A stretch of DNA of 64,000 nucleotides from Candidatus Solibacter usitatus (lineage in GTDB: Bacteria > Acidobacteriota > Terriglobia > Bryobacterales > Bryobacteraceae): contig JACRBC010000056.1 of the NCBI GenBank assembly GCA_016213245.1, positions 1 to 64,000 of the forward strand. Reading direction: 5' to 3'. The translations under genes were made by a program, and so were the position numbers. The notes below the pieces were generated by a model, which did not search any database, had not been told where the DNA came from, and worked only from the letters and a program-made list of their open reading frames with translations. Positions 1-8,333 of the stretch are shown piece after piece (position 1 is the first letter of the stretch; every line of letters starts with the position of its first letter).

Positions 1-200
1 CGCCAGTGGCACGGCTGGGTAGCGAACTTCGGTCTGGATAAGCGCTGAATGCATATAAGCGCGAAACCTTCCCCAAGATGAGATCTCCCAAGCGCAAGCT
101 ATGAAGGGCCGTGAAAGACTATCACGTTGATAGGCCGGATGTGTAAGCGTAGCAATACGTTGAGCTTACCGGTACTAATAGCCCGTTCGGCTTGACCATA
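1..200 (+). rRNA. rrl: 23S ribosomal RNA, 3' end (partial)
   Basis: The first 200 bases match the conserved 3' end of bacterial 23S rRNA. Visible blocks include the segment giving GATGAGATCTCCC, the stretch around GTTGATAGGCCGGATGTGTAAG, and the closing helix strand CCGGTACTAATAGC. The gene enters from the left edge, so its 5' part is outside the window. The 3' end is placed near base 200 by comparison with the E. coli end and is uncertain by several bases. The 5S gene follows about 85 bp downstream on the same strand, so this is the tail of an rrn operon. Confidence 0.95.
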
Positions 201-284
201 AAATTTACTCCTTGCACAGAATTGCATTCTGTGGCAACCAAGTGGACGCCCGTCAATATTCAAGAACCTTAAGCTCTTACAAGC

Positions 285-402
285 TTTGGGTGACCATAGC
301 GAGAGGGTCACACCCGTTCCCATCCCGAACACGGTAGTTAAGCCTTTCAGCCCCGATGGTACTGCATCCGCAAGGGTGTGGGAGAGTAGGACGTTGCCCA
401 AT
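285..402 (+). rRNA. rrf: 5S ribosomal RNA
   Basis: The segment contains the 5S hallmark TCCCATCCCGAACACGG followed by GTTAAGCC and GGGAGAGTAGGACG. The terminal TTGGG near the 5' end can pair with CCCAA at the 3' end, closing helix I and giving a length of about 118 nt, which is normal for 5S. It lies directly downstream of the 23S gene in the rrn operon. Ends are estimated from the terminal helix. Confidence 0.95.
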
Positions 403-410
403 TAATCAAG

Positions 411-440
411 AACAGCCCCGGCTCAGTCCGGGGCTGTTTT
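411..440 (+). terminator. Intrinsic terminator of the rrn operon
   Basis: A GC-rich hairpin with arms AACAGCCCCGG and CCGGGGCTGTT and a six-base loop is followed by a T run, eight bases after the 5S gene. Position and structure fit a factor-independent terminator for the rRNA transcript. The minus-strand rsmE gene ends at 444, so the same hairpin may also stop that transcript. Confidence 0.9.
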
Positions 441-443
441 GCG

Positions 444-1169
444 TTACCCCTCTCCTTCGCACTGCGCCCGCGCCATCACTATCGCCATCGCGGCAAGCAC
501 CGCCGTCTCGGCGCGCAGGATCTGCTTGCCCAGCGATACCGGAAGCCACCCGGCATTGCCCGCTTCCAGGCGTTCTTTCTCCTCCCATCCGCCCTCCGGA
601 CCGCACAGTAGCGCCGCTTCGGAGAATCCCGTCGCCACCACCCGCAGGATGGGTCGCGCCTTCCCCTCTTCTTCCAGCCACAGACGAAGCAGGCAATCCA
701 GGCTCAGGGCCGCCTTCAACTGGACCGGCTCATCGAGCGACGGCGGCCGCAGCCGGCGCGACTGCTGGCCCGACTCATACAGAATCCGCCGCCACCGCTC
801 CATCCGCTTCCCCGCGGCCAGGTCCAGCCCTTTTTCGCAGCGAAGCGAGTACACCGGCGTGATTCGCTCTACCCCCAGCTCGGTCGCCTTCTCCAGCATC
901 CACTCGAAATGGTCGAACTTGATCAGGGCAGGGAAGAGGTGGATGCGCGCCGGCGGCGCCGGCGAGTCCAGCGCTTCCAGCAACCGGAACTCAGCCTGGT
1001 CCTTGCCGAAGCCTTCCAGTTCAGCCAGCCAGCGTGTCGAGCCGTCTGAGATCTCGTACCGCTGGCCCTGCTCGCCGCGCAGCACTTTGCGCAGGTGCAG
1101 CGCCGTCTCGCCGCGCAGGAAGGCAACTTCGCCGCGCACCTCCTGAACATAGAACATGCGTCTCGCCAT
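444..1169 (-). CDS. rsmE: 16S rRNA (uracil-1498-N3)-methyltransferase RsmE
   Basis: The 241-residue product is a SPOUT-superfamily methyltransferase that methylates U1498 of 16S rRNA using S-adenosylmethionine. An N-terminal PUA-like RNA-binding part (about residues 1-75) precedes the knotted SPOUT domain. The family signatures GPEGGW (about 190-195) and LGKQILRAETA (about 212-222), which form the SAM-binding knot, are present. Length fits the family. The listed ATG has an AAAAGG directly abutting it. The next methionine four codons in (MFYVQ) is better spaced from a GGATGG and may be the true start. It stands divergent to ruvA across a short region carrying a 13-bp tandem repeat. Confidence 0.93.
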   Translation of the reverse strand: MARRMFYVQEVRGEVAFLRGETALHLRKVLRGEQGQRYEISDGSTRWLAELEGFGKDQAEFRLLEALDSPAPPARIHLFPALIKFDHFEWMLEKATELGVERITPVYSLRCEKGLDLAAGKRMERWRRILYESGQQSRRLRPPSLDEPVQLKAALSLDCLLRLWLEEEGKARPILRVVATGFSEAALLCGPEGGWEEKERLEAGNAGWLPVSLGKQILRAETAVLAAMAIVMARAQCEGEG

Positions 1170-1173
1170 CCTT

Positions 1174-1199
1174 TTCAGAGTACCGGTTCAGAGTACCGG
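1174..1199. repeat. Tandem duplication of a 13-bp unit upstream of rsmE
   Basis: TTCAGAGTACCGG occurs twice in direct tandem in the rsmE-ruvA divergent intergenic region, a few bases upstream of the rsmE start. It could be slippage or a pair of regulator half-sites. Nothing else supports a function. Confidence 0.9.
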
Positions 1200-1247
1200 C
1201 CGACGGTAGCTGCCGCAAACCTGCGCGGCCTGAGAGAATAGGGGGCG

Positions 1248-1850
1248 ATGATTGCGCACCTCCGTGGACTGTTGCTTGATAAGCACCCCAACCAGGCTGT
1301 CGTGGAAGCCTCAGGCGTTGGCTACGACGTCGTGATCTCCGTTGGCACTTTCTCGGCGCTCCCCCAGGCCGGCAGCGAAGTGAAGCTGCGGATCCACACG
1401 CACGTCCGCGAAGACGCCATCCAGCTCTTCGGCTTCCTCACCGCCGAAGAAAAGGCCCTTTTCGAGAAACTCATCGCCGTCAGCGGAATCGGCCCCAAGC
1501 TCGCCATCACTGTCCTCTCGGGCATCTCCGCGCCCGACCTGATTCGCGCCATCAGGGCCGCCGACATACCGATGTTGACCAGAGTGCCCGGCATCGGCAA
1601 GAAGACGGCGGAACGCATTGTGCTCGAACTTCGCGACAAGCTGGACGGACTTGGCACTACCCCCGGCCAGGACCCGAAGGGCCCCGCCTCTCCCGTCTTC
1701 TCTCTCGATGAGAGCGACGTGGTCAGCGCCCTGGTGAATCTCGGTTGCCAGCGGGCAGCCGCCGAGACCGCCGTGAGGAAGGCGGCCGCCGAACTCGACG
1801 CCCAGGGTTTCGAGCCGCTCTTCCGGCGCGCAATGGAACTGCTGCGCTAA
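1248..1850 (+). CDS. ruvA: Holliday junction branch migration protein RuvA
   Basis: The 200-residue product is the junction-recognition subunit of the RuvABC resolvasome and loads RuvB onto four-way DNA. It starts with the typical MIAHLRG of the OB-fold domain. Two helix-hairpin-helix motifs follow (VSGIGPKLA near residue 80 and VPGIGKKTAERI near residue 115), then a flexible linker and the C-terminal domain III that contacts RuvB. Length is normal. A strong GGGGG Shine-Dalgarno tract precedes the ATG. ruvB follows after about 10-18 bp, so the two are co-transcribed. ruvC is not adjacent. Confidence 0.97.
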   Translation: MIAHLRGLLLDKHPNQAVVEASGVGYDVVISVGTFSALPQAGSEVKLRIHTHVREDAIQLFGFLTAEEKALFEKLIAVSGIGPKLAITVLSGISAPDLIRAIRAADIPMLTRVPGIGKKTAERIVLELRDKLDGLGTTPGQDPKGPASPVFSLDESDVVSALVNLGCQRAAAETAVRKAAAELDAQGFEPLFRRAMELLR

Positions 1851-1859
1851 CCTGAGAGC

Positions 1860-2909
1860 TTGCCGGCCATGCCCGATTCCAGCCAATCGCGCCGTATCGT
1901 CTCCCCGTCCGCCTCCCCCGAGGAGTTGCAGTTTGAAGCCAGCCTGCGTCCGACCAGACTCGCCGACTTCACCGGCCAACCCAAGGTGAAAGAGCTTCTG
2001 ACGGTGACCATTGAGGCGGCCAAGAAACGCGGCGAAGCCATGGACCACGTGCTGCTGATCGGCCCTCCAGGGCTCGGCAAGACCACGCTGTCCAACATCA
2101 TCGCCCAGGAACTCGGAGTCCCGTTCGATATCACCAGCGGGCCGATGCTCCAGAAAAAGCTCGACCTCACCGGCATCCTCTCCAACCTGCGCGAGCGGCA
2201 GGTCTTCTTCATCGACGAAATCCACCGCCTCATGGCCGACGTCGAAGAGGTGCTCTACTCGGCGCTGGAGGACTTCCGCGTCGACATCGTCATCGGCCAG
2301 GGCCCCGGCGCGCGCACCCACTCCCTGCCCATCAAGCACTTCACCGGCGTCGGCGCCACGACGCGCCAGGGCCTGCTGAGCGCTCCGCTGCGCGGCCGCT
2401 TCGGACTCATCCTCTATCTCAAGCACTACGACGTCGCCGAGATGCAGACCATCGTTCTGCGCGCGGCGCGGCTGCTCGACACACCCATCGACGTCGACGC
2501 AGCCGGCGAGATCGCCCGCCGCAGCCGCGGCACCCCGCGCGTGGCCAACCGCTTGCTCAGGCGGGTGCGCGACTTCGCCCAGGTGCGGGCCGAAGGTCAT
2601 GTTGATCTTGGCGTCGCACGAAACGCGCTCGACCTCCTCGAGGTCGACCGCTACGGCCTCGACGAGATCGACAAGAAGATCATGCTCACTGTCCTCGAAA
2701 AATACGGCGGCGGCCCCGTGGGCCTGGGTACCATCGCAGCTTCCACCGACGAGGAACCGGACACCATTGAAGAGGTGTACGAACCCTACCTGATGCAGCT
2801 CGGCTTCCTGGACCGCACCCCGCGCGGCCGCATCGCCACCGAACGCGCCTTTGACTACTTCGGCGTCGAGCGCCGTCCCATGGGCTGGGGGCAGAACAAG
2901 CTCTTCTAA
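1860..2909 (+). CDS. ruvB: Holliday junction ATP-dependent helicase RuvB
   Basis: This AAA+ motor drives branch migration on RuvA-bound Holliday junctions. Walker A GPPGLGKTT (about residues 68-76), Walker B FFIDEIH (about 116-122), the sensor segment GATTRQG and the RGRFG arginine-finger region are all visible. The C-terminal winged-helix DNA-binding domain ends in GQNKLF. The track start is a TTG at 1860; an ATG at 1869 (MPDSSQ) is a plausible alternative giving 346 residues. Length fits the family. It is immediately downstream of ruvA and converges on the acylase gene with only 10 bp between the stops. Confidence 0.97.
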   Translation: MPAMPDSSQSRRIVSPSASPEELQFEASLRPTRLADFTGQPKVKELLTVTIEAAKKRGEAMDHVLLIGPPGLGKTTLSNIIAQELGVPFDITSGPMLQKKLDLTGILSNLRERQVFFIDEIHRLMADVEEVLYSALEDFRVDIVIGQGPGARTHSLPIKHFTGVGATTRQGLLSAPLRGRFGLILYLKHYDVAEMQTIVLRAARLLDTPIDVDAAGEIARRSRGTPRVANRLLRRVRDFAQVRAEGHVDLGVARNALDLLEVDRYGLDEIDKKIMLTVLEKYGGGPVGLGTIAASTDEEPDTIEEVYEPYLMQLGFLDRTPRGRIATERAFDYFGVERRPMGWGQNKLF

Positions 2910-2919
2910 GCCGCCTCCC

Positions 2920-5004
2920 TCAGAAGCTCTTCCGGGATTCCAGGTTCGCCTCCACTTGCGCCCGCGTCAGCCATGCCGGACGCAGTCTCTTCTGCGAATA
3001 CAGCGGCAATTGGTCTGTGCGGTGCGGCGAGCCCGGCTGCGACGCGCTTCCGCAAGAAGTCAGCAGCATGGCCTTGACGGGTGTAGAGAACTCCACCGCC
3101 GCCACGAATGAATCGCCCCCCACCGCTTTGCGCTTTCCGTCCGGCAGCGCCTCGTAGCTCGTCACGCGGAACACGCCCAGTTCGCCGGAAGCCCCGTTGG
3201 CCGGCAGGTCCACGCCGTCAATCCGCAGCCGGTGCACCTCTCCCCAGGGAATGTCCAGCGCGCCGTAGCGTTGCTTGACCCCCCTCACGGCGCCGGCCAG
3301 CAGCGGCAACGCCACTTCGACGTTCAGCCCGCGCGGCGTGCCGCGCGGATCGGACTCCGACCACGTCGTTGTGAACAGCTTCGGCAGCGAACCGGCCCGC
3401 GCCGCTGCCTGATAGAACTCGGAGAACAGCACGGCGCCGCGGCTGTTGTTGTCGGCGCAGCGATCCCACACCGCCAGGATGTCGGCAGCCCGGCGAACGT
3501 CTTCGTTCTCGTGCTTGCGCGCCGCCGCCAGCAGTTCGTCCAGTATCCGGTCGGCCAATTCCATCCTCGTGGAGTGCTTGTAGCCGACCATCTCGTCGAA
3601 TGTGATGCTGGCATCCTCGGCCGCCATCCGGGCTGATCTCTGAGGGCGAAAAGCCATCCCCCGCGGCGCCATGTAGGCCGGGAACCGCGCCGCGTCCAGC
3701 GCCGCCGGAAACGTCGTCGTCCACGGCGGATCGTTGGCGTTTTGCAGCCAGCCCGACGGCGGATCCAGCACCTTGGGCAGCTCCTCGTACGGGTGCGTCT
3801 TCGTCCACAGCGTCTCCGACGTATCGCCGGGCACTATGCCCGACCAGTAGCGCCAGCCGCCTTTCGGCCTCACCGGCGTGAGACCGCCGAACAGATGGTA
3901 GATGTGCCCCGCGCTATCTGCATACATGAAGGTGAACATCGGCATCTGCTGCATCTTCACGGCCGCTTCCCACTCGTCGAATGTGCGCGCGCGCGCCATG
4001 CGCCAGTACTGCTCAAACATGTGCGGCTGATCCAGCCCCACCACCCGCAGCGCCAGCGCCTTGCCCTGTTTCACGCCCGCCACCGGGCCGTGTACGCTGG
4101 CCTTCACCACCACTTCCTCCTCCGCCGTGCTGCCGCCTTCCTGCCGCACCTTCAGCTTCTGTCTGTCGATGTCAAAAAGCTTGATGCCGCCGTTCCACGC
4201 GTACCCGTCGCCCCCCGGTGTCAGCGTCAGCTCATATACGTCCGCGCCGTCGTGCGTGTTCACCGTGTGCGTCCAGCCAAGACTCTGGTTGAATCCCACC
4301 GACGGCAGACAGTTGCCGATCAGCGTAGCCCCGTAGAAGTCCATGCCCGGAGCCACCAGTTGCGACTCATACCACAGGTAGAAGTCCGACCACGGCAGGT
4401 GCGGGTTGGCCAGCAGCATCGCCTTGCCTCCGGCGGCGCGCGACGGCGCGATCGTCCAGGCGTTCGACCCCGGCGTCTCCGCCCGCTGAGTCATCCAGCG
4501 CTTCTTCTGTGCCTCCAGCGCAGCGCCGCGGCTCACGAACGAGAAGTGAATCACGCGCAGGATGTGCGCCAGAACGTCCTCGCCGCGCATGGGCAGCGCG
4601 GCCTGGAGTTTTACCGCCAGTCTCTCCGGGTGCTCCTTTGCATATTGGTTCATTCCGCCGGCGAAGGCGTCGAGCATCGACCGGAACTCCGGCTTCTGCT
4701 GGCCGTACCACGCCTGCGCCAGCTTCGGGATGCCGTACGTGCGCACCTCTACGTCCGAGTCGCGGTACGGCTTGCCCCAGTACTCCGCCGCCCTGCCCCG
4801 AGCCCGCCCGTACAACTCCAGCAGCAGGTCGCCGTGGCTCTGCATCTGCGCGTAGCCGAACGCCCGCATCAGCGAGTCTTGGTCGCGTGCATAAATGTGC
4901 GGAACGCCGTAGGTGTCCCATAGAATCTCGGCGCGGGACGATTGTGCCGTGGCCATGCCGGCAGAGAGCAGTGTGCTGATGATGAACCGGGTCATTCTGA
5001 TCAA
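2920..5004 (-). CDS. Penicillin acylase family protein (N-terminal nucleophile hydrolase)
   Basis: The 694-residue protein has an N-terminal signal-like segment and the layout of penicillin/acyl-homoserine-lactone acylases: a short alpha chain, a spacer, and a beta chain beginning at a catalytic serine. WDTYGVPHIYA near residue 30 is the family's opening motif. GSNAW at about 179-183 places the autocatalytic cleavage and nucleophile Ser at about 180. NANDP and EMVGYKHSTRME are beta-chain segments seen in the family. Such enzymes are periplasmic and hydrolyse amide bonds of acylated substrates, including beta-lactams, N-acyl-homoserine lactones or lipopeptides; the substrate cannot be read here. 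The gene stands alone, convergent with ruvB. A start three codons in (MTRF) is possible. Confidence 0.88.
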   Translation of the reverse strand: MIRMTRFIISTLLSAGMATAQSSRAEILWDTYGVPHIYARDQDSLMRAFGYAQMQSHGDLLLELYGRARGRAAEYWGKPYRDSDVEVRTYGIPKLAQAWYGQQKPEFRSMLDAFAGGMNQYAKEHPERLAVKLQAALPMRGEDVLAHILRVIHFSFVSRGAALEAQKKRWMTQRAETPGSNAWTIAPSRAAGGKAMLLANPHLPWSDFYLWYESQLVAPGMDFYGATLIGNCLPSVGFNQSLGWTHTVNTHDGADVYELTLTPGGDGYAWNGGIKLFDIDRQKLKVRQEGGSTAEEEVVVKASVHGPVAGVKQGKALALRVVGLDQPHMFEQYWRMARARTFDEWEAAVKMQQMPMFTFMYADSAGHIYHLFGGLTPVRPKGGWRYWSGIVPGDTSETLWTKTHPYEELPKVLDPPSGWLQNANDPPWTTTFPAALDAARFPAYMAPRGMAFRPQRSARMAAEDASITFDEMVGYKHSTRMELADRILDELLAAARKHENEDVRRAADILAVWDRCADNNSRGAVLFSEFYQAAARAGSLPKLFTTTWSESDPRGTPRGLNVEVALPLLAGAVRGVKQRYGALDIPWGEVHRLRIDGVDLPANGASGELGVFRVTSYEALPDGKRKAVGGDSFVAAVEFSTPVKAMLLTSCGSASQPGSPHRTDQLPLYSQKRLRPAWLTRAQVEANLESRKSF

Positions 5005-5031
5005 CTGGATAAAGCCTCTCGGTACAGGGTA

Positions 5032-7491
5032 TCAGGACGCCGCGGGAACACTGCTCTTCCAGGCTCGCGAAACGCCGTCGCACTCCACCGTGAGCCGCGC
5101 CTCGATCCGCGCCTCCGGCCATTTCGTGCCCGCCAGAGCGGCCGTCGCTTCGACGAACATCAATGCGCCGGTGCAGGTAAAATCGGCGTCCGCGTACAGG
5201 CGAGGCAGGCGCTTGTGAAACGCCCTCACCAGGCTGGTTGTGTAGTTGCTCAGTTGCTTCAGCCCGCCTTTCGGGTCGTGAGCCGACAGCGAGCGCAGTT
5301 GCTGGGCGCAGTTGGCAAGGTGCACGATCTCCTCAATGAAGAAGGCATCACCGGCCAGCAGTGCCGTCAACTGCTTCCGGCGCCGCAGCACCCCGGCCAG
5401 AATGTAGCGCGTGTCCTTGGGCTCGTAGTAGTCGGCCGTTCGTCCCTGACCGCTGGCGCGCAACATCTTCTGCACCTGCCCAAGCACCTCCGGCAGCTTG
5501 CGCGTCGATGAGTTCAACGCTTTCTCCACCGCCGCAGGGTCCATGTGGTCGTAGCAGAATTGGCCTTTCCTGATGCCCGTGTAAGGCAGCGAACACTGGT
5601 ACACCAGCAGCGGCTGCACCACGCTCGGTGAAGAGTACTTGCGAAGGTCGTCCAGGTACAGCGCCGGCAGCCAGCGGCGTGCCGCCGACTGCATCGCCCG
5701 CGAAACCCGGCACATGATGGGAAAAAAGAGGTCGTCACGCGAATGCGGAGAGTGCATCCATGCCTCCGCCAGATAGCCGGGAACAGAGAGTGCCAGGGTG
5801 GCCTTGGACGGACGATCGCTGGTCTGCGGCGCGGGCAGGCCGTATGCCTCCAATACCCGCCGCCAGGCCGGGTACTCACGCCCTGCCTCAAGGCTCCGCG
5901 TGTCGCTGAATGTCAGCGAGAAATTGTCGTTGAACGGTTCGTCGTCCCGCGCTGAAAACGCCGCCGCGAACACCAGCGCGCTCTGCTGCTCATCGCGTGC
6001 CGCAGACAGGCCTCTCGTGTTCGTCGAACTCGCCTCTGCCGAGTACACAAACAGCCGGCCCGACGGATCCGGGATGATCTCGGCGCGCGCGACCGATTCC
6101 AGGCTCTCGCGCCAGGTGCGCCGGTCCATGAACGGCAGGTGGATCTCGATGTGCCGTGCCCGCTGTAAGCGGTGCGTGAGCAGGCCGCGGCGCAGAACCA
6201 GCCCCGAATGCGCCCCTCCGAACAGCGGGTTCAAGTCCCCCGACAGCACGCCGCGGATGAGACGCAGGCCCTCCTCGTCCATCGGAACGCTGAAGTCCGC
6301 CAGCGCCGACTCGCTACTTTCGCGCTCCAAGCCGAGCGCGATCTCGGCCTGGATGCCCGTTGACAGGCTCTGCGCCGCACTGGAGTAAATCCGCCGGCTC
6401 AACTCCATCCACGGTGCGATCCGCGATCGCACACCCTCCGGCGACACGAACTCTCCGGCCGTCTCTTTCAGCCTCTCCATCGCCCACGGCAGCAGCCCGG
6501 CCAGGTTCAGCTCCCCTCCCGCACTCTGCGCAACCATGGCCGGCAGCCCCCTCAAGTTCCCCAGCAACGCCCCTTTCGCGGCCAGCTTCGCCGCGATCCG
6601 TGCCGCTTCCTTCAGCCTTTCGAATGCCGGTTCGTCGAGTCGTTCGCCGGAAAAGACGCCCGCGGCGGCCTCCAGGCAAAGCCCTGCCGGCGTCGACGTA
6701 AAGCGTGGATTCGCGTCGAGCTCCTCCGACAGCCGTGCCCGCAGCGCGTCCACGTCTTTGCAGGACGCCACCCATTCGGCCCACTCGCGAACCTCCTCAA
6801 GCGTCCCCGCCGCGCCCGCCGCCTTCCACAAAACCGCCTCCATGCGCGCGCCCAGTTGCCTCCAGCGAGCCGCAAACTCCGCGAACGCCGCCGGCGCCGC
6901 CCCGCACTCCTCGGCCAGCTTGGACCAGTTCACGCTCCCCGACTCGTTCAGAACACCACGCAGCCACTGAAGTGGATGGATGCCGAGCATCGCATGCAGC
7001 AACTCCTCTGGCCCGTCCGGCGCCGGGACCTCGACCTTTGCCGTGATCCCGGCCTCGGCTGCCGCTTCAATCCGCCGGCGACGGTCGCTGGCCAGCACCA
7101 ACCGCACCCGTGGGACGCCCTCCTGATCGTCACGCATCAGCGCTGCCTGGAAGCTCCCGGTGAGAGCCACCGATACGCTTGCTTCCGTCGACGCCTGCAC
7201 ACGCAAGCCGGTGGCGCCTCGCAGTACGCCGGCTGCCACCTCGCGGATCCAGTGGAAGTCGTAACCGAACGGCGCCGGCGTCGTCAGGCGCAGAGCGCGT
7301 CCGGATGTGGCGGTGATCATCGCTCCAGGCGGCAGGTCGGAAGGTCCCCCGACTTCTTCCAGCGGGCGCAAGTAGTCGCGGGCGTGCAGAGGGAGCGGCA
7401 CGGTGGCGGTGATATCCGCGCCTCCCAGGTGAGCCGTGGCCGTATCGTGCGCCTCGGCGCGCGGCGGCAAGAGTGGGTTCAGTACTCCCAT
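5032..7491 (-). CDS. Hypothetical protein, 819 residues, unrecognised
   Basis: I do not recognise this protein. The chosen ATG (MGVLNPLLPP) has GAGGAG seven bases upstream on the minus strand, so the 26 extra N-terminal residues in the ORF track are probably not translated. No signal peptide or membrane segment is evident. The N-terminal 150 residues look beta-rich, the middle (about 150-420) is rich in Ala/Glu/Leu helices, and the C-terminal third is a mixed fold with conserved-looking aromatic segments such as DDLFFPIMCRVSRAM and YEPKDTRYILAG. Codon use matches its neighbours. It lies downstream of the small orphan and GNAT genes on the same strand after a gap of about 120 bp. Confidence 0.75.
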   Translation of the reverse strand: MGVLNPLLPPRAEAHDTATAHLGGADITATVPLPLHARDYLRPLEEVGGPSDLPPGAMITATSGRALRLTTPAPFGYDFHWIREVAAGVLRGATGLRVQASTEASVSVALTGSFQAALMRDDQEGVPRVRLVLASDRRRRIEAAAEAGITAKVEVPAPDGPEELLHAMLGIHPLQWLRGVLNESGSVNWSKLAEECGAAPAAFAEFAARWRQLGARMEAVLWKAAGAAGTLEEVREWAEWVASCKDVDALRARLSEELDANPRFTSTPAGLCLEAAAGVFSGERLDEPAFERLKEAARIAAKLAAKGALLGNLRGLPAMVAQSAGGELNLAGLLPWAMERLKETAGEFVSPEGVRSRIAPWMELSRRIYSSAAQSLSTGIQAEIALGLERESSESALADFSVPMDEEGLRLIRGVLSGDLNPLFGGAHSGLVLRRGLLTHRLQRARHIEIHLPFMDRRTWRESLESVARAEIIPDPSGRLFVYSAEASSTNTRGLSAARDEQQSALVFAAAFSARDDEPFNDNFSLTFSDTRSLEAGREYPAWRRVLEAYGLPAPQTSDRPSKATLALSVPGYLAEAWMHSPHSRDDLFFPIMCRVSRAMQSAARRWLPALYLDDLRKYSSPSVVQPLLVYQCSLPYTGIRKGQFCYDHMDPAAVEKALNSSTRKLPEVLGQVQKMLRASGQGRTADYYEPKDTRYILAGVLRRRKQLTALLAGDAFFIEEIVHLANCAQQLRSLSAHDPKGGLKQLSNYTTSLVRAFHKRLPRLYADADFTCTGALMFVEATAALAGTKWPEARIEARLTVECDGVSRAWKSSVPAAS

Positions 7492-7614
7492 GGCGGTCTC
7501 CTCGGTTGGGGTTCGGTCCGGTTTGGGCCGGAGAAAGGTAAGCTGCCCCAGCTTACACCACGCCGCCAAGAAATCCGGTCTTGCCCGTTGCCCGCACCGG
7601 GGCCCTCTGATGCT

Positions 7615-7902
7615 CTAAAACGGTGGGATCAAACGACTTTTGTCTGCTTCGAAAAAAATCTCGATTCGCTGTGACCGCCCCGGCCGGCGCACCCTCTTCT
7701 TCAGCCAGTCGTTCATCTCTCCCAGCGAGGCGAACAGCCCGGCGAAGCTCGCGTCGCAGCGCTCCGGGGCCTTACGCCGGCGGCTGAAATCCCGGGGCGT
7801 GAAGATACTGCCGGCCCCTACCACGGCTGTCCCCATCGGGCGGTATTCGTGCGTGCCCTGCGCCCACGCCGTATCGCCCTCCACCCACAACGCGAAGCCC
7901 AT
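7615..7902 (-). CDS. Small hypothetical protein (95 residues) coupled to a GNAT gene
   Basis: Its ATG lies one base after the TGA of the upstream GNAT gene, an arrangement typical of translational coupling, which supports it as a real gene. The product is basic and soluble, with an RRRKAPERCD stretch and WLKKRVRRPGRSQR near the C-terminus. No domain is recognised. It could be an accessory to the acetyltransferase or an unrelated operon partner. It might equally be a diverged small conserved family of this lineage. Confidence 0.6.
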   Translation of the reverse strand: MGFALWVEGDTAWAQGTHEYRPMGTAVVGAGSIFTPRDFSRRRKAPERCDASFAGLFASLGEMNDWLKKRVRRPGRSQRIEIFFEADKSRLIPPF

Positions 7903-7903
7903 C

Positions 7904-8302
7904 TCAAGCCAGTTCGCCCGGCTGGATCGTCCATGCCGAGCCGTGCTGTGTGAAGCCGATGCGCGGGTAGTAGTCCACCGCCTTCGGCGCCGACAGCAGC
8001 ACGATGCGGCAGGGAGCTGCTTCCAGCACCTTCCTCAGTAACTCCTTGCCGATCCCCTGCCTTTGGTGCGACTCACGCACGCACAGGTCCGAGCAGTAGG
8101 TCACATACGCAAAGTCCGTCAGGCAACGTGCCGCGCCCACCAGTATCTCCCCCTCCCACGCCGTCACCATCAGGTTGGCGTGCCGGATCATCTGCTCGAT
8201 CCGCTGCGGCTCGTCCACCGGCCGGCGCTCTCCCAGGGTGGAGGCGCTCAGCAGTTCAATGTATTCGCCGGCCGAGAGCGGCCGGTCCGTGCGGTACTCC
8301 AT
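7904..8302 (-). CDS. GNAT family N-acetyltransferase
   Basis: The 132-residue product has the GNAT fold. The motif A acetyl-CoA pyrophosphate loop RQGIGK (about residues 81-86) sits after a beta strand carrying SDLCVRESH, and a C-terminal YPRIGF segment (motif B region) matches small YitH/PanZ-like acetyltransferases. It transfers an acetyl group from acetyl-CoA to an amine, but the substrate is unknown. Length is normal for a single-domain GNAT. It leads a two-gene unit with the 95-residue orphan. Confidence 0.88.
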   Translation of the reverse strand: MEYRTDRPLSAGEYIELLSASTLGERRPVDEPQRIEQMIRHANLMVTAWEGEILVGAARCLTDFAYVTYCSDLCVRESHQRQGIGKELLRKVLEAAPCRIVLLSAPKAVDYYPRIGFTQHGSAWTIQPGELA

Positions 8303-8333
8303 CTCCGTTCCATTATCCGCGTTTCTGCCGTGT

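Noticed and set aside
1311-2600. 429-residue minus-strand ORF
   Set aside because: It runs antisense through ruvA and ruvB with a repetitive Gly/Asp/His-rich composition and no domain; a shadow of high-GC codons.
3742-4923. 393-residue plus-strand ORF
   Set aside because: Antisense to the acylase gene, Arg/His/Leu-rich translation with no recognisable fold.
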